Below, one piece after another: positions 55,286 to 63,531 of a stretch of 64,000 bases of DNA. A program made the translations under genes and the position numbers. This stretch comes from Rhodoferax sp. (GTDB lineage: Bacteria > Pseudomonadota > Gammaproteobacteria > Burkholderiales > Burkholderiaceae_C), in NCBI RefSeq assembly GCF_012927445.1, contig NZ_JABBPD010000007.1, forward strand, positions 372,001 to 436,000. Reading direction: 5' to 3'. Positions within the stretch are counted from its first letter, which is position 1, and each line of letters starts with the position of its first letter. The notes under the pieces are model-generated. The model saw only the letters and a list, made by a program, of their open reading frames with translations, made no database searches and had not been told where the DNA came from.

Positions 55286-56194
55286 TCATCCCTTCAATAA
55301 TCCCGTCACTTGCGCCAACCAGTCCCGAAAAATGGTCACCACTGGCCGCTCGTCCGCGCGCTCGGGCGTGACCAGGTAATAGGCCCGTTCGCTGGGCAGG
55401 GGTTGCTGGCAGGCCACCACCAACTCACCACGCGCCAACTCGGTCTCGATCAGCAGTCGCGGCACCAGTGCCAGCCCCATGCCGTGGGCGGCCGCCGCCG
55501 CGGTCATTGAAAACAACTCGTAGCGTGGACCCGACAAGGCCTGCGGCGCGCTCACGCCCATGGCGTCAAACCACTGCCGCCAGCCTTCCGGCCGGGTGCT
55601 TTGTTGCAACAGGGGGAGCTGGGCGATGGCCTGCGGCGTGAGGGCGGTTTGCGCGCCCAGCAAGGCCGGGCTGCAGACCGGCACCACTTCTTCGGCCAGC
55701 AGCCGCACGGCGCGGGTGCCGGCCCAGCGGCGCACCTGCTCGACCGTGCCGGCGTAGAGCGCCGCGTCAAACGCCGTGTCGGTAAACATGAAGGGCCGGG
55801 TGCTGGTCTCGATGTGGACCGTGAGTTCGGGATGCTGCGCGGCCAGCAAGGGCAGGCGCGGAATCAGCCAGCGCGTGGCAAAGGTGGGCACCGCCGCCAG
55901 ATGCAGGCTGCCACTGCGGCCCTGCGGCGACATGACGTCCAGCGTGTCGCGCTCCAGCCCCTGCAGGCGCGGCGCCACCTGCAGCGCGTAGTCGGCGCCG
56001 CGCTCGGTCAGCGCCACGCCATGCCGGGTGCGGCGAAACAGGGCAACGCCGAGGAACGACTCCAACGCCGTGATCTGCCGCGACACCGCGCCTTGCGTCA
56101 GCGCCAGTTCTTGCGCGGCGCGGGTGTAGCTCTCGTGGCGGGCGGCGGCGTCAAAGCAGGTCAGCGCCTGCAGGGAGGGAATTTTTCTGCGCAT
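55286..56194 (-). CDS. LysR-family regulator, GcvA/GcdR type
   Basis: 302 residues. Winged helix at the N-terminus (SLQALTCFDAAARHESYTRA and ALTQGAVSRQITALE), effector domain ~90-300. It is divergent to gcdH, 268 bp away, and a T-N11-A palindrome stands between them, so it very likely regulates gcdH in response to glutarate or a CoA derivative. ATG 56194 gives the usual MRRKIPS start; six more in-frame codons upstream are less likely. Confidence 0.88.
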   Translation of the reverse strand: MRRKIPSLQALTCFDAAARHESYTRAAQELALTQGAVSRQITALESFLGVALFRRTRHGVALTERGADYALQVAPRLQGLERDTLDVMSPQGRSGSLHLAAVPTFATRWLIPRLPLLAAQHPELTVHIETSTRPFMFTDTAFDAALYAGTVEQVRRWAGTRAVRLLAEEVVPVCSPALLGAQTALTPQAIAQLPLLQQSTRPEGWRQWFDAMGVSAPQALSGPRYELFSMTAAAAAHGMGLALVPRLLIETELARGELVVACQQPLPSERAYYLVTPERADERPVVTIFRDWLAQVTGLLKG

Positions 56195-56240
56195 GATGTG
56201 CGTAATATACATAATTAATTTTCAACAGGGGCTTGCGATT

Positions 56241-56303
56241 GCTCATTAATTAATAGCGTCTTACGCAGATAGCAAGGAGGCTACTGGCTAAAACTATCCA
56301 TAT
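56241..56303 (+). repeat. Dispersed two-hairpin repeat, copy E (diverged)
   Basis: Near the LysR side of the lysR/gcdH spacer: CTCATTAATTAATAGCGTC, TTACGCAGATAGCAAGG, then GGCTACTGGCTAAAACTATC. The tail is altered (GGCTACTGGC in place of GGGCTAGAGGC), so it is the most diverged full copy. Confidence 0.5.
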
Positions 56304-56341
56304 GTTCAAACGGTCTGAACGACGGCTCGACCAGTTAGATA

Positions 56342-56354
56342 TGCGTTAAACGCA
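56342..56354. promoter_or_regulatory. LysR-type T-N11-A box for gcdH
   Basis: TGCGTT-A-AACGCA is a perfect palindrome of 13 bp with the T-N11-A form typical of LysR operators. It lies 109 bp upstream of gcdH and 148 bp upstream of the divergent lysR start. Confidence 0.55.
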
Positions 56355-56462
56355 CGAATAGATGACGATAAGTCGTTTGCCCGCGCGCCAGGCGTCCGCT
56401 ACCATGCGTTAGCCGCTGCCGAGACAGCCCTGATTGATTCAACTTTTCACCCGGAGACTTCC

Positions 56463-57659
56463 ATGGCCCACGCAAGCTTCAACTGGCAAGACCCCTTCTT
56501 GCTCGACCAGCAACTCACTGACGACGAACGCATGGTGCGCGATGCTGCCGCCGCCTATTGCCAGGACAAGCTGCAGCCGCGCGTGATCGAGGCCTTCCGC
56601 AAAGAACAAACCGATGTCGCCATCTTTCGTGAAATGGGCGCACTCGGCCTGCTCGGCCCGACCATTCCCGAGGCCTACGGCGGCCCTGGCCTGAACTACG
56701 TCGCCTACGGCCTGATCGCCCGTGAAGTGGAACGCGTTGACTCCGGCTACCGCTCCATGATGAGCGTGCAAAGCTCGTTGGTGATGGTGCCGATTTTTGA
56801 ATTTGGCACCGAAGGCCAGCGCCAGAAATACCTGCCGAAACTGGCCAGCGGGGAATGGATTGGCTGCTTCGGCCTGACCGAACCGGATCACGGCTCCGAC
56901 CCCGGCTCCATGGCCACCCGCGCCCACAAGGTGGCTGGCGGCTACAAACTGTCCGGCAGCAAGATGTGGATCTCCAACAGCCCGATCGCCGACGTCTTCG
57001 TCGTCTGGGCCAAAGAGGTGAGCGCGAGCGGCCAGGTCGGACCGATTCGCGGCTTCGTGCTGGAAAAAGGCATGGCTGGTTTGACGGCGCCGGTCATCCA
57101 CGGCAAGGTTGGCTTGCGTGCCTCGATTACCGGTGAAATCGTGATGGACGGCGTGTTTTGCCCGGAGGAAAACGCCTTCCCCGAGGTGCAGGGTCTGAAG
57201 GGCCCGTTCACCTGTCTCAACAGCGCCCGCTACGGCATCGCCTGGGGCGCCTTGGGTGCGGCGGAAGACTGCTGGTTCCGCTCGCGCCAGTACGTGATGG
57301 ACCGCAAACAGTTTGGCCGCCCGCTGGCGGCCAACCAGCTGATCCAGAAAAAGCTGGCCGACATGCAAACCGAGATTGCGTTGGGGCTGCAGGGCTGTCT
57401 GCGGCTGGGCCGCATGAAGGACGAGGGCACGGATTCGGTTGAAATCACGTCGCTGCTCAAACGCAATTCCTGCGGCAAGTCACTCGACATTGCCCGGCTG
57501 GCGCGCGACATGATGGGTGGCAACGGTATTTCGGATGAGTTTGGGGTGGCGCGGCATCTGGTGAATCTGGAGGTGGTGAACACCTATGAAGGCACGCACG
57601 ATATTCATGCGCTGATTTTGGGGCGGGCGCAGACGGGGATTGCGGCGTTTGGTGGGTGA
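56463..57659 (+). CDS. gcdH: Glutaryl-CoA dehydrogenase
   Basis: 398 residues, acyl-CoA dehydrogenase of the GCD group. It oxidises and decarboxylates glutaryl-CoA to crotonyl-CoA, with [20 protein letters not shown] near residue 140, [18 protein letters not shown] near 165, and the catalytic Glu in [15 protein letters not shown] near the C-terminus. GGAGA precedes the start. Neighbours, a CaiB CoA-transferase and a LysR regulator, are the usual glutarate/lysine set. Confidence 0.94.
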   Translation: MAHASFNWQDPFLLDQQLTDDERMVRDAAAAYCQDKLQPRVIEAFRKEQTDVAIFREMGALGLLGPTIPEAYGGPGLNYVAYGLIAREVERVDSGYRSMMSVQSSLVMVPIFEFGTEGQRQKYLPKLASGEWIGCFGLTEPDHGSDPGSMATRAHKVAGGYKLSGSKMWISNSPIADVFVVWAKEVSASGQVGPIRGFVLEKGMAGLTAPVIHGKVGLRASITGEIVMDGVFCPEENAFPEVQGLKGPFTCLNSARYGIAWGALGAAEDCWFRSRQYVMDRKQFGRPLAANQLIQKKLADMQTEIALGLQGCLRLGRMKDEGTDSVEITSLLKRNSCGKSLDIARLARDMMGGNGISDEFGVARHLVNLEVVNTYEGTHDIHALILGRAQTGIAAFGG

Positions 57660-57699
57660 TTTTTGGCTTTGTTGGTTTTTTGTTGGGCCTGTATTCCCC

Positions 57700-57965
57700 C
57701 CCTATCCCCCAACCCCTTTCCACCCCCGCCGGGGCGGAAAGGGGGGCTAACTGCCACATTTGGCCTTGTGTTTGAAGGTGAGACGTACACGCGCTGATTT
57801 GCGTTGACGCGGAACGCGGCGTTACGGTTTTAAAGTGAATCGTAAAAAACGCCAACGGTCCAAACCGTCAAGTTGAACGTGCCACCTTCAAACACGCGGC
57901 CAAATGAGGCTCCCCTCTTTCGCCCGGCGGGGCGAGAGAGGGGCTGGGGGAGTGAGTGGGGGAAA
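57700..57965. repeat. Palindromic MITE-like element between gcdH and caiB
   Basis: Two inverted arms of about 80 bp (57694-57780 and 57883-57965) flank a 102-bp core. The inner 24 bp of each arm (57757-57780 and 57883-57906) match at 21-22 positions: CATTTGGCC then GTGTTTGAAGGTG against the complement. The outer parts are CCCC-rich hairpins of the form CCCCTTTCC...GGAAAGGGG and CCCCTCTTTCGCCC...GGGCGAGAGAGGGG. The core holds GGCGTT/AACGCC. No ORF inside. Together with its flanks it explains the 388-bp gap 57660-58047. Confidence 0.8.
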
Positions 57966-58047
57966 CCCCCCGAAAAATACATCCCTAAAAAAAGCCAAAG
58001 CCCCACCCCCCAATAAACCCAACTTGAAACCCAAACCAAGAACCGCC

Positions 58048-59319
58048 ATGACCCCAGAAAATCCCCAAACAACGACGCAACCAGGCGCCCTGTCCCACCT
58101 CAAGGTACTCGACCTGTCCCGCGTCCTGGCCGGCCCCTGGTGCACCCAGATGCTGGCCGACCTCGGCGCCGACGTGATCAAGGTCGAACGCCCCGGCGCC
58201 GGTGACGACACCCGCCACTGGGGCCCGCCATTCCTGAAAGACGCACAAGGAAACGACACCGATCAGGCCAGCTATTTCACCGCCTGCAACCGCAACAAAC
58301 GCGCCATCACGCTCGACATCGCCCAGCCCGAAGGCCAGGCGCTGATCCGCCAGATGGCGGCGCAAAGCGATATCCTGGTGGAGAACTTCAAGGTCGGCGG
58401 CCTGGCGCATTACGGGCTGGATTACGCCAGCCTGCAGGCCCTCAACCCGCGCCTGATTTACTGCTCGGTCACCGGTTTTGGCCAGACCGGGCCCTATGCC
58501 GAGCGCGCCGGCTATGACCTGATGATCCAGGCCATGAGCGGCATGATGAGCATCACCGGCCGCCCGGACGAGGTGCCCGGCGGCGGCCCGTTGCGCGTCG
58601 GCGTGGCGCTGACGGATATCTTCACCGGTGTCTACGCCTGCAGCGCCATCCTGGCGGCCATCGAGGTGCGCCACCGCACCGGCGCCGGCCAGCACATCGA
58701 CATGGCCCTGCTCGACGTTGGCATGGCGATTCTGGGCAACCAGGCGGCGGGCTTTTTGAACACCGGCCAGGTGCCGCAGCGCCAAGGCAACAGCCACCCC
58801 AGCCTGGCGCCGTACCAGGACTTTCCGACGCTGGACGGCGCCATGCTGCTGGCGATTGGCAATGATGGCCAGTTCCGCCGCTTCTGCAACGCCGCAGGCA
58901 GGCCGGAATGGGCGGAGGATGCGCGCTTTGTCGGCATGGCCGGGCGCGTCACCCACCGCAGTGCGCTGATCCCGGCGATGGAAGCCCTTACCCGCACCCG
59001 CAGCACCGCGCAGTGGATTGCCCTGCTGGAAGACAAGGCGGTGCCCTGCGGCCCCATCAACGACATCGGACAAGCGTTTGCCGATGACCAGGTGAAAGCC
59101 CGTTGTTTAGTGATAAATCAACCGCTAGCCCCCGCTGTTGCTGCGCAATCAGCTATTAAATCTATAGCAAGTGTCGCTAGCCCGCTGCGCCTGATGGCGA
59201 CGCCGCCGGTGCTGCACCGGGCGCCACCGGCGCTGGGTGAGCACACCGATGAAGTGCTGGCCGAACTGGGGCTGGATGCGGCGCAAATTGCCGCGCTGCG
59301 GCAGGGCGGAGTGGTGTAA
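58048..59319 (+). CDS. CaiB/BaiF CoA-transferase (probably glutarate)
   Basis: 423 residues, family III CoA-transferase. VLDLSRVLAGPWCTQMLADL and GADVIKVERPGAGDDTRHWG at the N-terminus, LVENFKVGGLAHYGLDY near 115, YDLMIQAMSGMMSITG near 155 and the catalytic Asp in HIDMALLDVGMAILGNQ. Together with gcdH it would activate glutarate with succinyl-CoA. The start ATG 58048 is preferred; the frame is open upstream through the MITE-like element. Residues ~357-380 are encoded by a reversed copy of the dispersed repeat and look like an insert near the C-terminus (INQPLAPAVAAQSAIKSIAS). Confidence 0.88.
   Translation: MTPENPQTTTQPGALSHLKVLDLSRVLAGPWCTQMLADLGADVIKVERPGAGDDTRHWGPPFLKDAQGNDTDQASYFTACNRNKRAITLDIAQPEGQALIRQMAAQSDILVENFKVGGLAHYGLDYASLQALNPRLIYCSVTGFGQTGPYAERAGYDLMIQAMSGMMSITGRPDEVPGGGPLRVGVALTDIFTGVYACSAILAAIEVRHRTGAGQHIDMALLDVGMAILGNQAAGFLNTGQVPQRQGNSHPSLAPYQDFPTLDGAMLLAIGNDGQFRRFCNAAGRPEWAEDARFVGMAGRVTHRSALIPAMEALTRTRSTAQWIALLEDKAVPCGPINDIGQAFADDQVKARCLVINQPLAPAVAAQSAIKSIASVASPLRLMATPPVLHRAPPALGEHTDEVLAELGLDAAQIAALRQGGVV
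59122..59180 (-). repeat. Dispersed two-hairpin repeat, copy F, inside the CaiB gene
   Basis: On the minus strand it reads GCTATAGATTTAATAGCTG, then TTGC-gca-GCAA, then GCGGGGGCTAGCGG, the full family pattern. It is in frame and read through by the host gene. Confidence 0.75.
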
Positions 59320-59343
59320 TCGAGCTCTTTGACCGGTGGCTTG

Positions 59344-60303
59344 ATGATGAAACGCAAATTCCAGTATTTACTTGGGCTGTTGGCCGTCCTGGCGGGGGTG
59401 GCCAGCGCCCAGCCCGTTTCCTTCGGCCTCTTTGGCGACACGCCGTACAGCCACTGGGAGCGCGAGCACCTGCCCGAGCTGATCAGCGAGATGGACCGTG
59501 AAAATCTGGCCTTTGTGGTACATGACGGCGACATTAAAAATGGCGGCAGCGTGTGCAGCGATGAAGTGCTGCGCGACATCCTGGGGGTCTTTCAGGCCTC
59601 AAAGACCCCGCTGGTGTATGTGCCGGGCGACAACGAGTGGACCGATTGCCATCGCAAAAGCAATGGCGGCTACGACCCGCTGGAGCGCTTGGCCAAGCTG
59701 CGTGAACTGTTCTTTGGCGGGGAAACCACGCTCGGCCAGCGCACACTGGCCCTGGAGCGGCAAAGCCGTGACCCGGCGTTTGCCAGCTACCGCGAAAACG
59801 TGCGCTGGGAAGCGGGCGGTGCCCTGTTCGTCGGCCTGAACCTGCCCGGCAGCGAGAATAATTACCACGGCACTACCTTCAAGGGCGGTCCGGTGCCGGA
59901 GTTTGTGGCGCGCAGTGCGGCCAACCGGGTCTGGCTGGCGCAGGCCTTTGCCCAGGCTCGTGCCAAAAAACTGGCCGGTATTTTGATCGTGATTCAGGCC
60001 GATCCTGAATTTGAAAACGCCAACGTCGGCCACCCCCAGCCGGGTTACCGGGAGTTTTTGACCCAGCTGCAGCAAGAGACGCAGGCCTTTGCCGGGCGCG
60101 TCGTGCTGGTGCATGGCGATACCCACTTGCAGCAGATCAACCAGCCGATGCGCGACCCGGTGAGCCAGCAAGTGGTGGGCAACTTTACGCGGGTGGAAAC
60201 CTTTGGCTACCCCTTTTTCGGCTGGGTCAAGGCCACCGTGGATGTGACCGATCCGCAGGTCTTCCGCTTTTCGCCCCGCCCCTGGCGCACGTCCGCGCCT
60301 TAG
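59344..60303 (+). CDS. Exported metallophosphoesterase-like protein
   Basis: 319 residues with signal peptide (MMKRKFQYLLGLLAVLAG, cleavage near ASAQ). Calcineurin-like motifs: FGLFGDTPYSHWER, VVHDGDIKNGGS, YVPGDNEWTDCHR, and the C-terminal VLVHGDTHLQQIN. The pattern fits a phosphatase or phosphodiesterase in the periplasm; substrate unknown. Start is the first of two adjacent ATG codons (59344, 59347). Confidence 0.82.
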   Translation: MMKRKFQYLLGLLAVLAGVASAQPVSFGLFGDTPYSHWEREHLPELISEMDRENLAFVVHDGDIKNGGSVCSDEVLRDILGVFQASKTPLVYVPGDNEWTDCHRKSNGGYDPLERLAKLRELFFGGETTLGQRTLALERQSRDPAFASYRENVRWEAGGALFVGLNLPGSENNYHGTTFKGGPVPEFVARSAANRVWLAQAFAQARAKKLAGILIVIQADPEFENANVGHPQPGYREFLTQLQQETQAFAGRVVLVHGDTHLQQINQPMRDPVSQQVVGNFTRVETFGYPFFGWVKATVDVTDPQVFRFSPRPWRTSAP

Positions 60304-61367
60304 CCCGGGAAAAATTCCGGGTGGGCCTGGATGATTTTCTTCAGGTGGGCGAAGCAGGTTGCATCAATCGCGGTGCCGACCGTGTCGGCCATGATTGCCA
60401 GTGTTTTTTCCACCGGCACGGCACTGCGGTAGGGCCGCTCGGCCGTGATGGCGTCAAAAATATCGGCGGTGGTGATGATGCGGGTTTCCAGCGTGATGTC
60501 CGCCGCCTGGAGGCCACGCGGATAACCGCCGCCATCCAGCCGCTCGTGGTGCGCCGCCGACACGCGTGCCAGCTCATCGAAGCTCTGGATGCGCCCCAGG
60601 ATGGACTCGGTGTAAACCGCATGGCGTCGGACCGCCGCCCACTCGGCCTCGTCCAGTTTGCCGGGCTTGTCGAGAATGGCGTTGCTGACGCCGAGCTTGC
60701 CGACGTCGTGCAGCAGGGCACCGCGTTTCAGCCAGCGCCGGCGTGCTTCCGGAATCTCCATTGATTCCCCCAGCAGGGCCGTGTAGAGCCCCACCCGGGC
60801 GCTGTGGCCGGCCGTAAAAGGGCTTTTGGCGTCCACCACCTGGCCAAAGGCTTCGGCAATGTCGTCGAGGTAGTCTTCGTCCAGCACCGCTTCATGGCCG
60901 CCCGGCTCCATGGCGAAGACTTGTGTCTCCAGGTCGGCCGCGTTCAAGGTGGCCCAGAACGGGGCGGCGCTGGCCACGGCCAGAAACGCATCGACCAGTT
61001 CGGGGTCAAACCATTTGCCGCGCCGGTGTTGCACCTCCGCCGCCGCCGCGGCCGGGCCGGTGTGGCGCAGCACAAACCGCAACACTTGCGGCAAACTGCC
61101 GTCCACCCATTTGAAATCACGCTTGAAGGAAAGGTCATCGGTCAGGTACAGCTCGCAAATGCGCGAGGCGTTGCTGCTGCAGCCCAAATCCTTCAGCAGC
61201 AGGGTGTAATAAAGCTCCCACAGCTGCTCGGTCGGCAGGCCCAGCTGCTGGCCGATGTGCATGCCGATCCAGCAGCAGCGCACGCAATGCCCCTCGGGCT
61301 GGCCCTCCGTGATGTCGAGCGCATGGCTGAGCGCCCCCATCAGTTCTGACAGTTTCAAGGCCTGCAT
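60300..61367 (-). CDS. HD-GYP-type phosphodiesterase-like protein
   Basis: 355 residues. The N-terminal ~160 residues hold a partly helical domain with a Cys-rich start (EGHCVRCCWIGMHIG). The C-terminal HD-GYP domain has HD in LLHDVGKLGV, the HH pair in AAHHERLDGGGYP, and GGGYP in place of the full GYP context. It may cleave c-di-GMP. The order flavin reductase then HD-GYP leaves 6 bp between them. Convergent and overlapping by 4 bp with the metallophosphoesterase. Confidence 0.85.
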   Translation of the reverse strand: MQALKLSELMGALSHALDITEGQPEGHCVRCCWIGMHIGQQLGLPTEQLWELYYTLLLKDLGCSSNASRICELYLTDDLSFKRDFKWVDGSLPQVLRFVLRHTGPAAAAAEVQHRRGKWFDPELVDAFLAVASAAPFWATLNAADLETQVFAMEPGGHEAVLDEDYLDDIAEAFGQVVDAKSPFTAGHSARVGLYTALLGESMEIPEARRRWLKRGALLHDVGKLGVSNAILDKPGKLDEAEWAAVRRHAVYTESILGRIQSFDELARVSAAHHERLDGGGYPRGLQAADITLETRIITTADIFDAITAERPYRSAVPVEKTLAIMADTVGTAIDATCFAHLKKIIQAHPEFFPG

Positions 61368-61373
61368 CAATGC

Positions 61374-61892
61374 CTACAAAGGGTGCTCGGTGTAAAACTT
61401 GCCACCGTGGTACAGCAGCGGAGAAGCACCGACGCGGTGTGAGCAGCGCTCCACTTCACCGACAAAAATAACGTGGTCGCCCTCGGAATAGCGGCTGCGG
61501 TTAAAGCATTCAAACGTGGCCGCCGCGCCGGCCAGCAGCGGCGCGCCGCCGACGCCTTCCAGAAAGGCGACATCGGCAAAACGGTCCACCCCCTTGGTGG
61601 CAAAACGTTTGGCCAGTTCTTTCTGGTCCGCCGCCAGGATGTTGATGGCGTAGTGCGAGCCGGTGCTGAAGGCAGGCATGGACGCCGCCGCCCGGGCCAG
61701 ACTCCACAGCACCAGTGGCGGGTTGAGCGATACCGAGTTGAACGAGTTGGCGGTCAGTCCAACGAACTCACCTTCGGCGGTGCGGGCGGTCACGATGGTG
61801 ACGCCCGTGGCAAACATGCCCAGGGCGGCTCTAAACTCGGGCGCGGAAAAATTGGGGGCGTGAGCCTTGAGGCTCAAATCAGACAAAGACAT
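61374..61892 (-). CDS. Flavin reductase-like protein
   Basis: 172 residues, flavin reductase family (FMN-binding split barrel): FRAALGMFATGVTIVTART, GLTANSFNSVSLNPPLVLWS and the C-terminal LYHGGKFYT. Such proteins give reduced FMN or FAD to a monooxygenase component; no oxygenase is next to it here. Same strand as the HD-GYP gene. Confidence 0.88.
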   Translation of the reverse strand: MSLSDLSLKAHAPNFSAPEFRAALGMFATGVTIVTARTAEGEFVGLTANSFNSVSLNPPLVLWSLARAAASMPAFSTGSHYAINILAADQKELAKRFATKGVDRFADVAFLEGVGGAPLLAGAAATFECFNRSRYSEGDHVIFVGEVERCSHRVGASPLLYHGGKFYTEHPL

Positions 61893-61993
61893 GGCTTAAA
61901 TTTACCCGAAAATTCCGCCAGGCCGGAAAACGCGCGGCATACCCTTCGATTCAACGCCCCGTGGTCGCATCGCCAGGCGAATAAAATCAGGCC

Positions 61994-62842
61994 ATGCGTT
62001 CTTGCCATTCCCTGTTTGTTATTCTTGCTACTTTTTTTATAGCGTCCCGCGTTTCTGCTGCAGGACTGTGCGACGATTTTTATGCCCGCTTGCCGAATGT
62101 GCAGCGCTCCCTGTGCGAAGACGCCAAGCTCCAGGCCAACGCGGCCCGCAGCGTCAAGGGTCGCGCCCTTTACACGCGGGACATTCGTCCGGATGACGCT
62201 CGCCTGCGGGTGCTGGTGATTGGCGGTATCCATGGCGACGAGTTGTCGTCCGCGTCGGTGGCCCTGCACTGGATTGGGCTGGCACAAGCCGCACCATCGC
62301 AAACGCACTGGCGTTTCATTCCCGCACTCAACCCGGATGGGCTGTTCAGCCGCCCGTCGCGCCGCGTCAACGCCAATGGCGTGGATCTGAACCGCAATTT
62401 TCCAACGCCCAACTGGAAGCGCGAGGCCCCGTTTTATTGGGCCAAACAAACGCGCAAAGACCCGCGCCGCTGGCCGGGCAAGCTGCCGCTGAGCGAGCCG
62501 GAGTCCAAGTTCATCGTGGAAGAAATGCAACGCTTCAAGCCCAACCTCATTGTCAGTATTCATGCGCCCTATGGCCTGCTGGACTTTGATGGCCCGCTGG
62601 CGCCGCCCGTGCGCCTGGGCCGCCTGTATCTGGATCAGGTGGGCATTTACCCCGGCTCGCTGGGCAATTACGGCGGCGTCCACAAGGGCATGCCGGTGGT
62701 CACGATTGAACTGCCGAGCGCGCTCAAAACGCCGTCGGATGCCGAGATGCAGCGGATGTGGCTCGACCTGAGGCGCTGGATGGGCGAACGCATGGGGCCG
62801 AGCACCACCGTCTTGGCGCCTGTTCCTGCGGCGCGGAAGTAG
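61994..62842 (+). CDS. M14-family zinc peptidase, murein peptide amidase-like
   Basis: 282 residues with signal peptide (MRSCHSLFVILATFFIASRV, cleavage near VSAA). Zinc site HGDE in VLVIGGIHGDELS and the His in VSIHAPYG; ALNPDG, DLNRNFP and the catalytic Glu in VVTIELPSAL are all present. MpaA-like enzymes cut the gamma-D-Glu to mDAP bond of murein peptides, but that protein is cytosolic; this one is exported. Part of the signal peptide coding region (62028-62048) may derive from hairpin 1 of the dispersed repeat. Confidence 0.87.
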   Translation: MRSCHSLFVILATFFIASRVSAAGLCDDFYARLPNVQRSLCEDAKLQANAARSVKGRALYTRDIRPDDARLRVLVIGGIHGDELSSASVALHWIGLAQAAPSQTHWRFIPALNPDGLFSRPSRRVNANGVDLNRNFPTPNWKREAPFYWAKQTRKDPRRWPGKLPLSEPESKFIVEEMQRFKPNLIVSIHAPYGLLDFDGPLAPPVRLGRLYLDQVGIYPGSLGNYGGVHKGMPVVTIELPSALKTPSDAEMQRMWLDLRRWMGERMGPSTTVLAPVPAARK

Positions 62843-62869
62843 GCTGCGCCCAAGCGGCGCAGCCTTGTT

Positions 62870-63529
62870 TCAGTCGCGGCCCGCGACCGCCTGTTGCATG
62901 GCACCCAGCAACGTGGCGGGGTCGTGCGCGCCAGAGACGGTCACCTTCTGGTTGAAGATGAAAAATGGCACACCGCTGATGCCCAGACTCCGGATGTGGG
63001 CGTCGGCCTGGGCCACCTCTTCCAAATGCTCGGGATCGGTCACAAAGGCGCGGGCGTCTTCGCCGTTGAGACCGGCTTCTTCGGCAATGTTGGCCAGCAC
63101 ATCCAGGTTGCCAATGAAGCGGTTTTCGACAAAATAAGCCCGGAACAAGCGCTCCTGGATGTCGCTGCCGTCGGCATCACCCAGCTGGGCAAAGGCAATC
63201 AGGGCGTGCGCCGCCAGCGTGTTGGGTTGGCGTGCGATGCCGTCGATATTCAGCGTCAGCCCGACCGCCTGGCCGGCGGCGCGAATCCGCTCGTAGATCT
63301 CGGCGGCGCGCTCCGGCCCGCCAAACTTGTCTTCCAGGTACGCCTGGCGCGACACGCCTTCGACCGGCAAGTCCGGGTTGAGTTGAAACGGGTGCCAGCG
63401 GATGACGACATTCGGCAGGTGATAGGCCTCGGGCAAGGCCAGGGCGGCTTCAAGCTTGCGCTTGCCGATGTAGCACCAGGGGCAGACGACGTCGGACACC
63501 ACGTCGATGGTGAGGGTAGGGCTGTTCAT
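62870..63529 (-). CDS. DsbA-family oxidoreductase (FrnE type)
   Basis: 219 residues, no signal peptide. Active site CPWC in DVVSDVVCPWCYIGKRK at the N-terminus, helical insert, and the cis-proline motif GISGVPFFIFN near 185. FrnE-type proteins are cytosolic thiol-disulfide oxidoreductases, often linked to oxidative stress; 2-hydroxychromene-2-carboxylate isomerase is a related family but lacks this CxxC. It lies 2 bp after the MarR-like gene on the same strand. Confidence 0.88.
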   Translation of the reverse strand: MNSPTLTIDVVSDVVCPWCYIGKRKLEAALALPEAYHLPNVVIRWHPFQLNPDLPVEGVSRQAYLEDKFGGPERAAEIYERIRAAGQAVGLTLNIDGIARQPNTLAAHALIAFAQLGDADGSDIQERLFRAYFVENRFIGNLDVLANIAEEAGLNGEDARAFVTDPEHLEEVAQADAHIRSLGISGVPFFIFNQKVTVSGAHDPATLLGAMQQAVAGRD

Positions 63530-63531
63530 GG

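Noticed and set aside
57904..58047. N-terminal extension of the CaiB-like protein by 48 codons
   Set aside because: It would be encoded by the MITE-like element and is Pro/Lys-rich, unlike any CaiB N-terminus.
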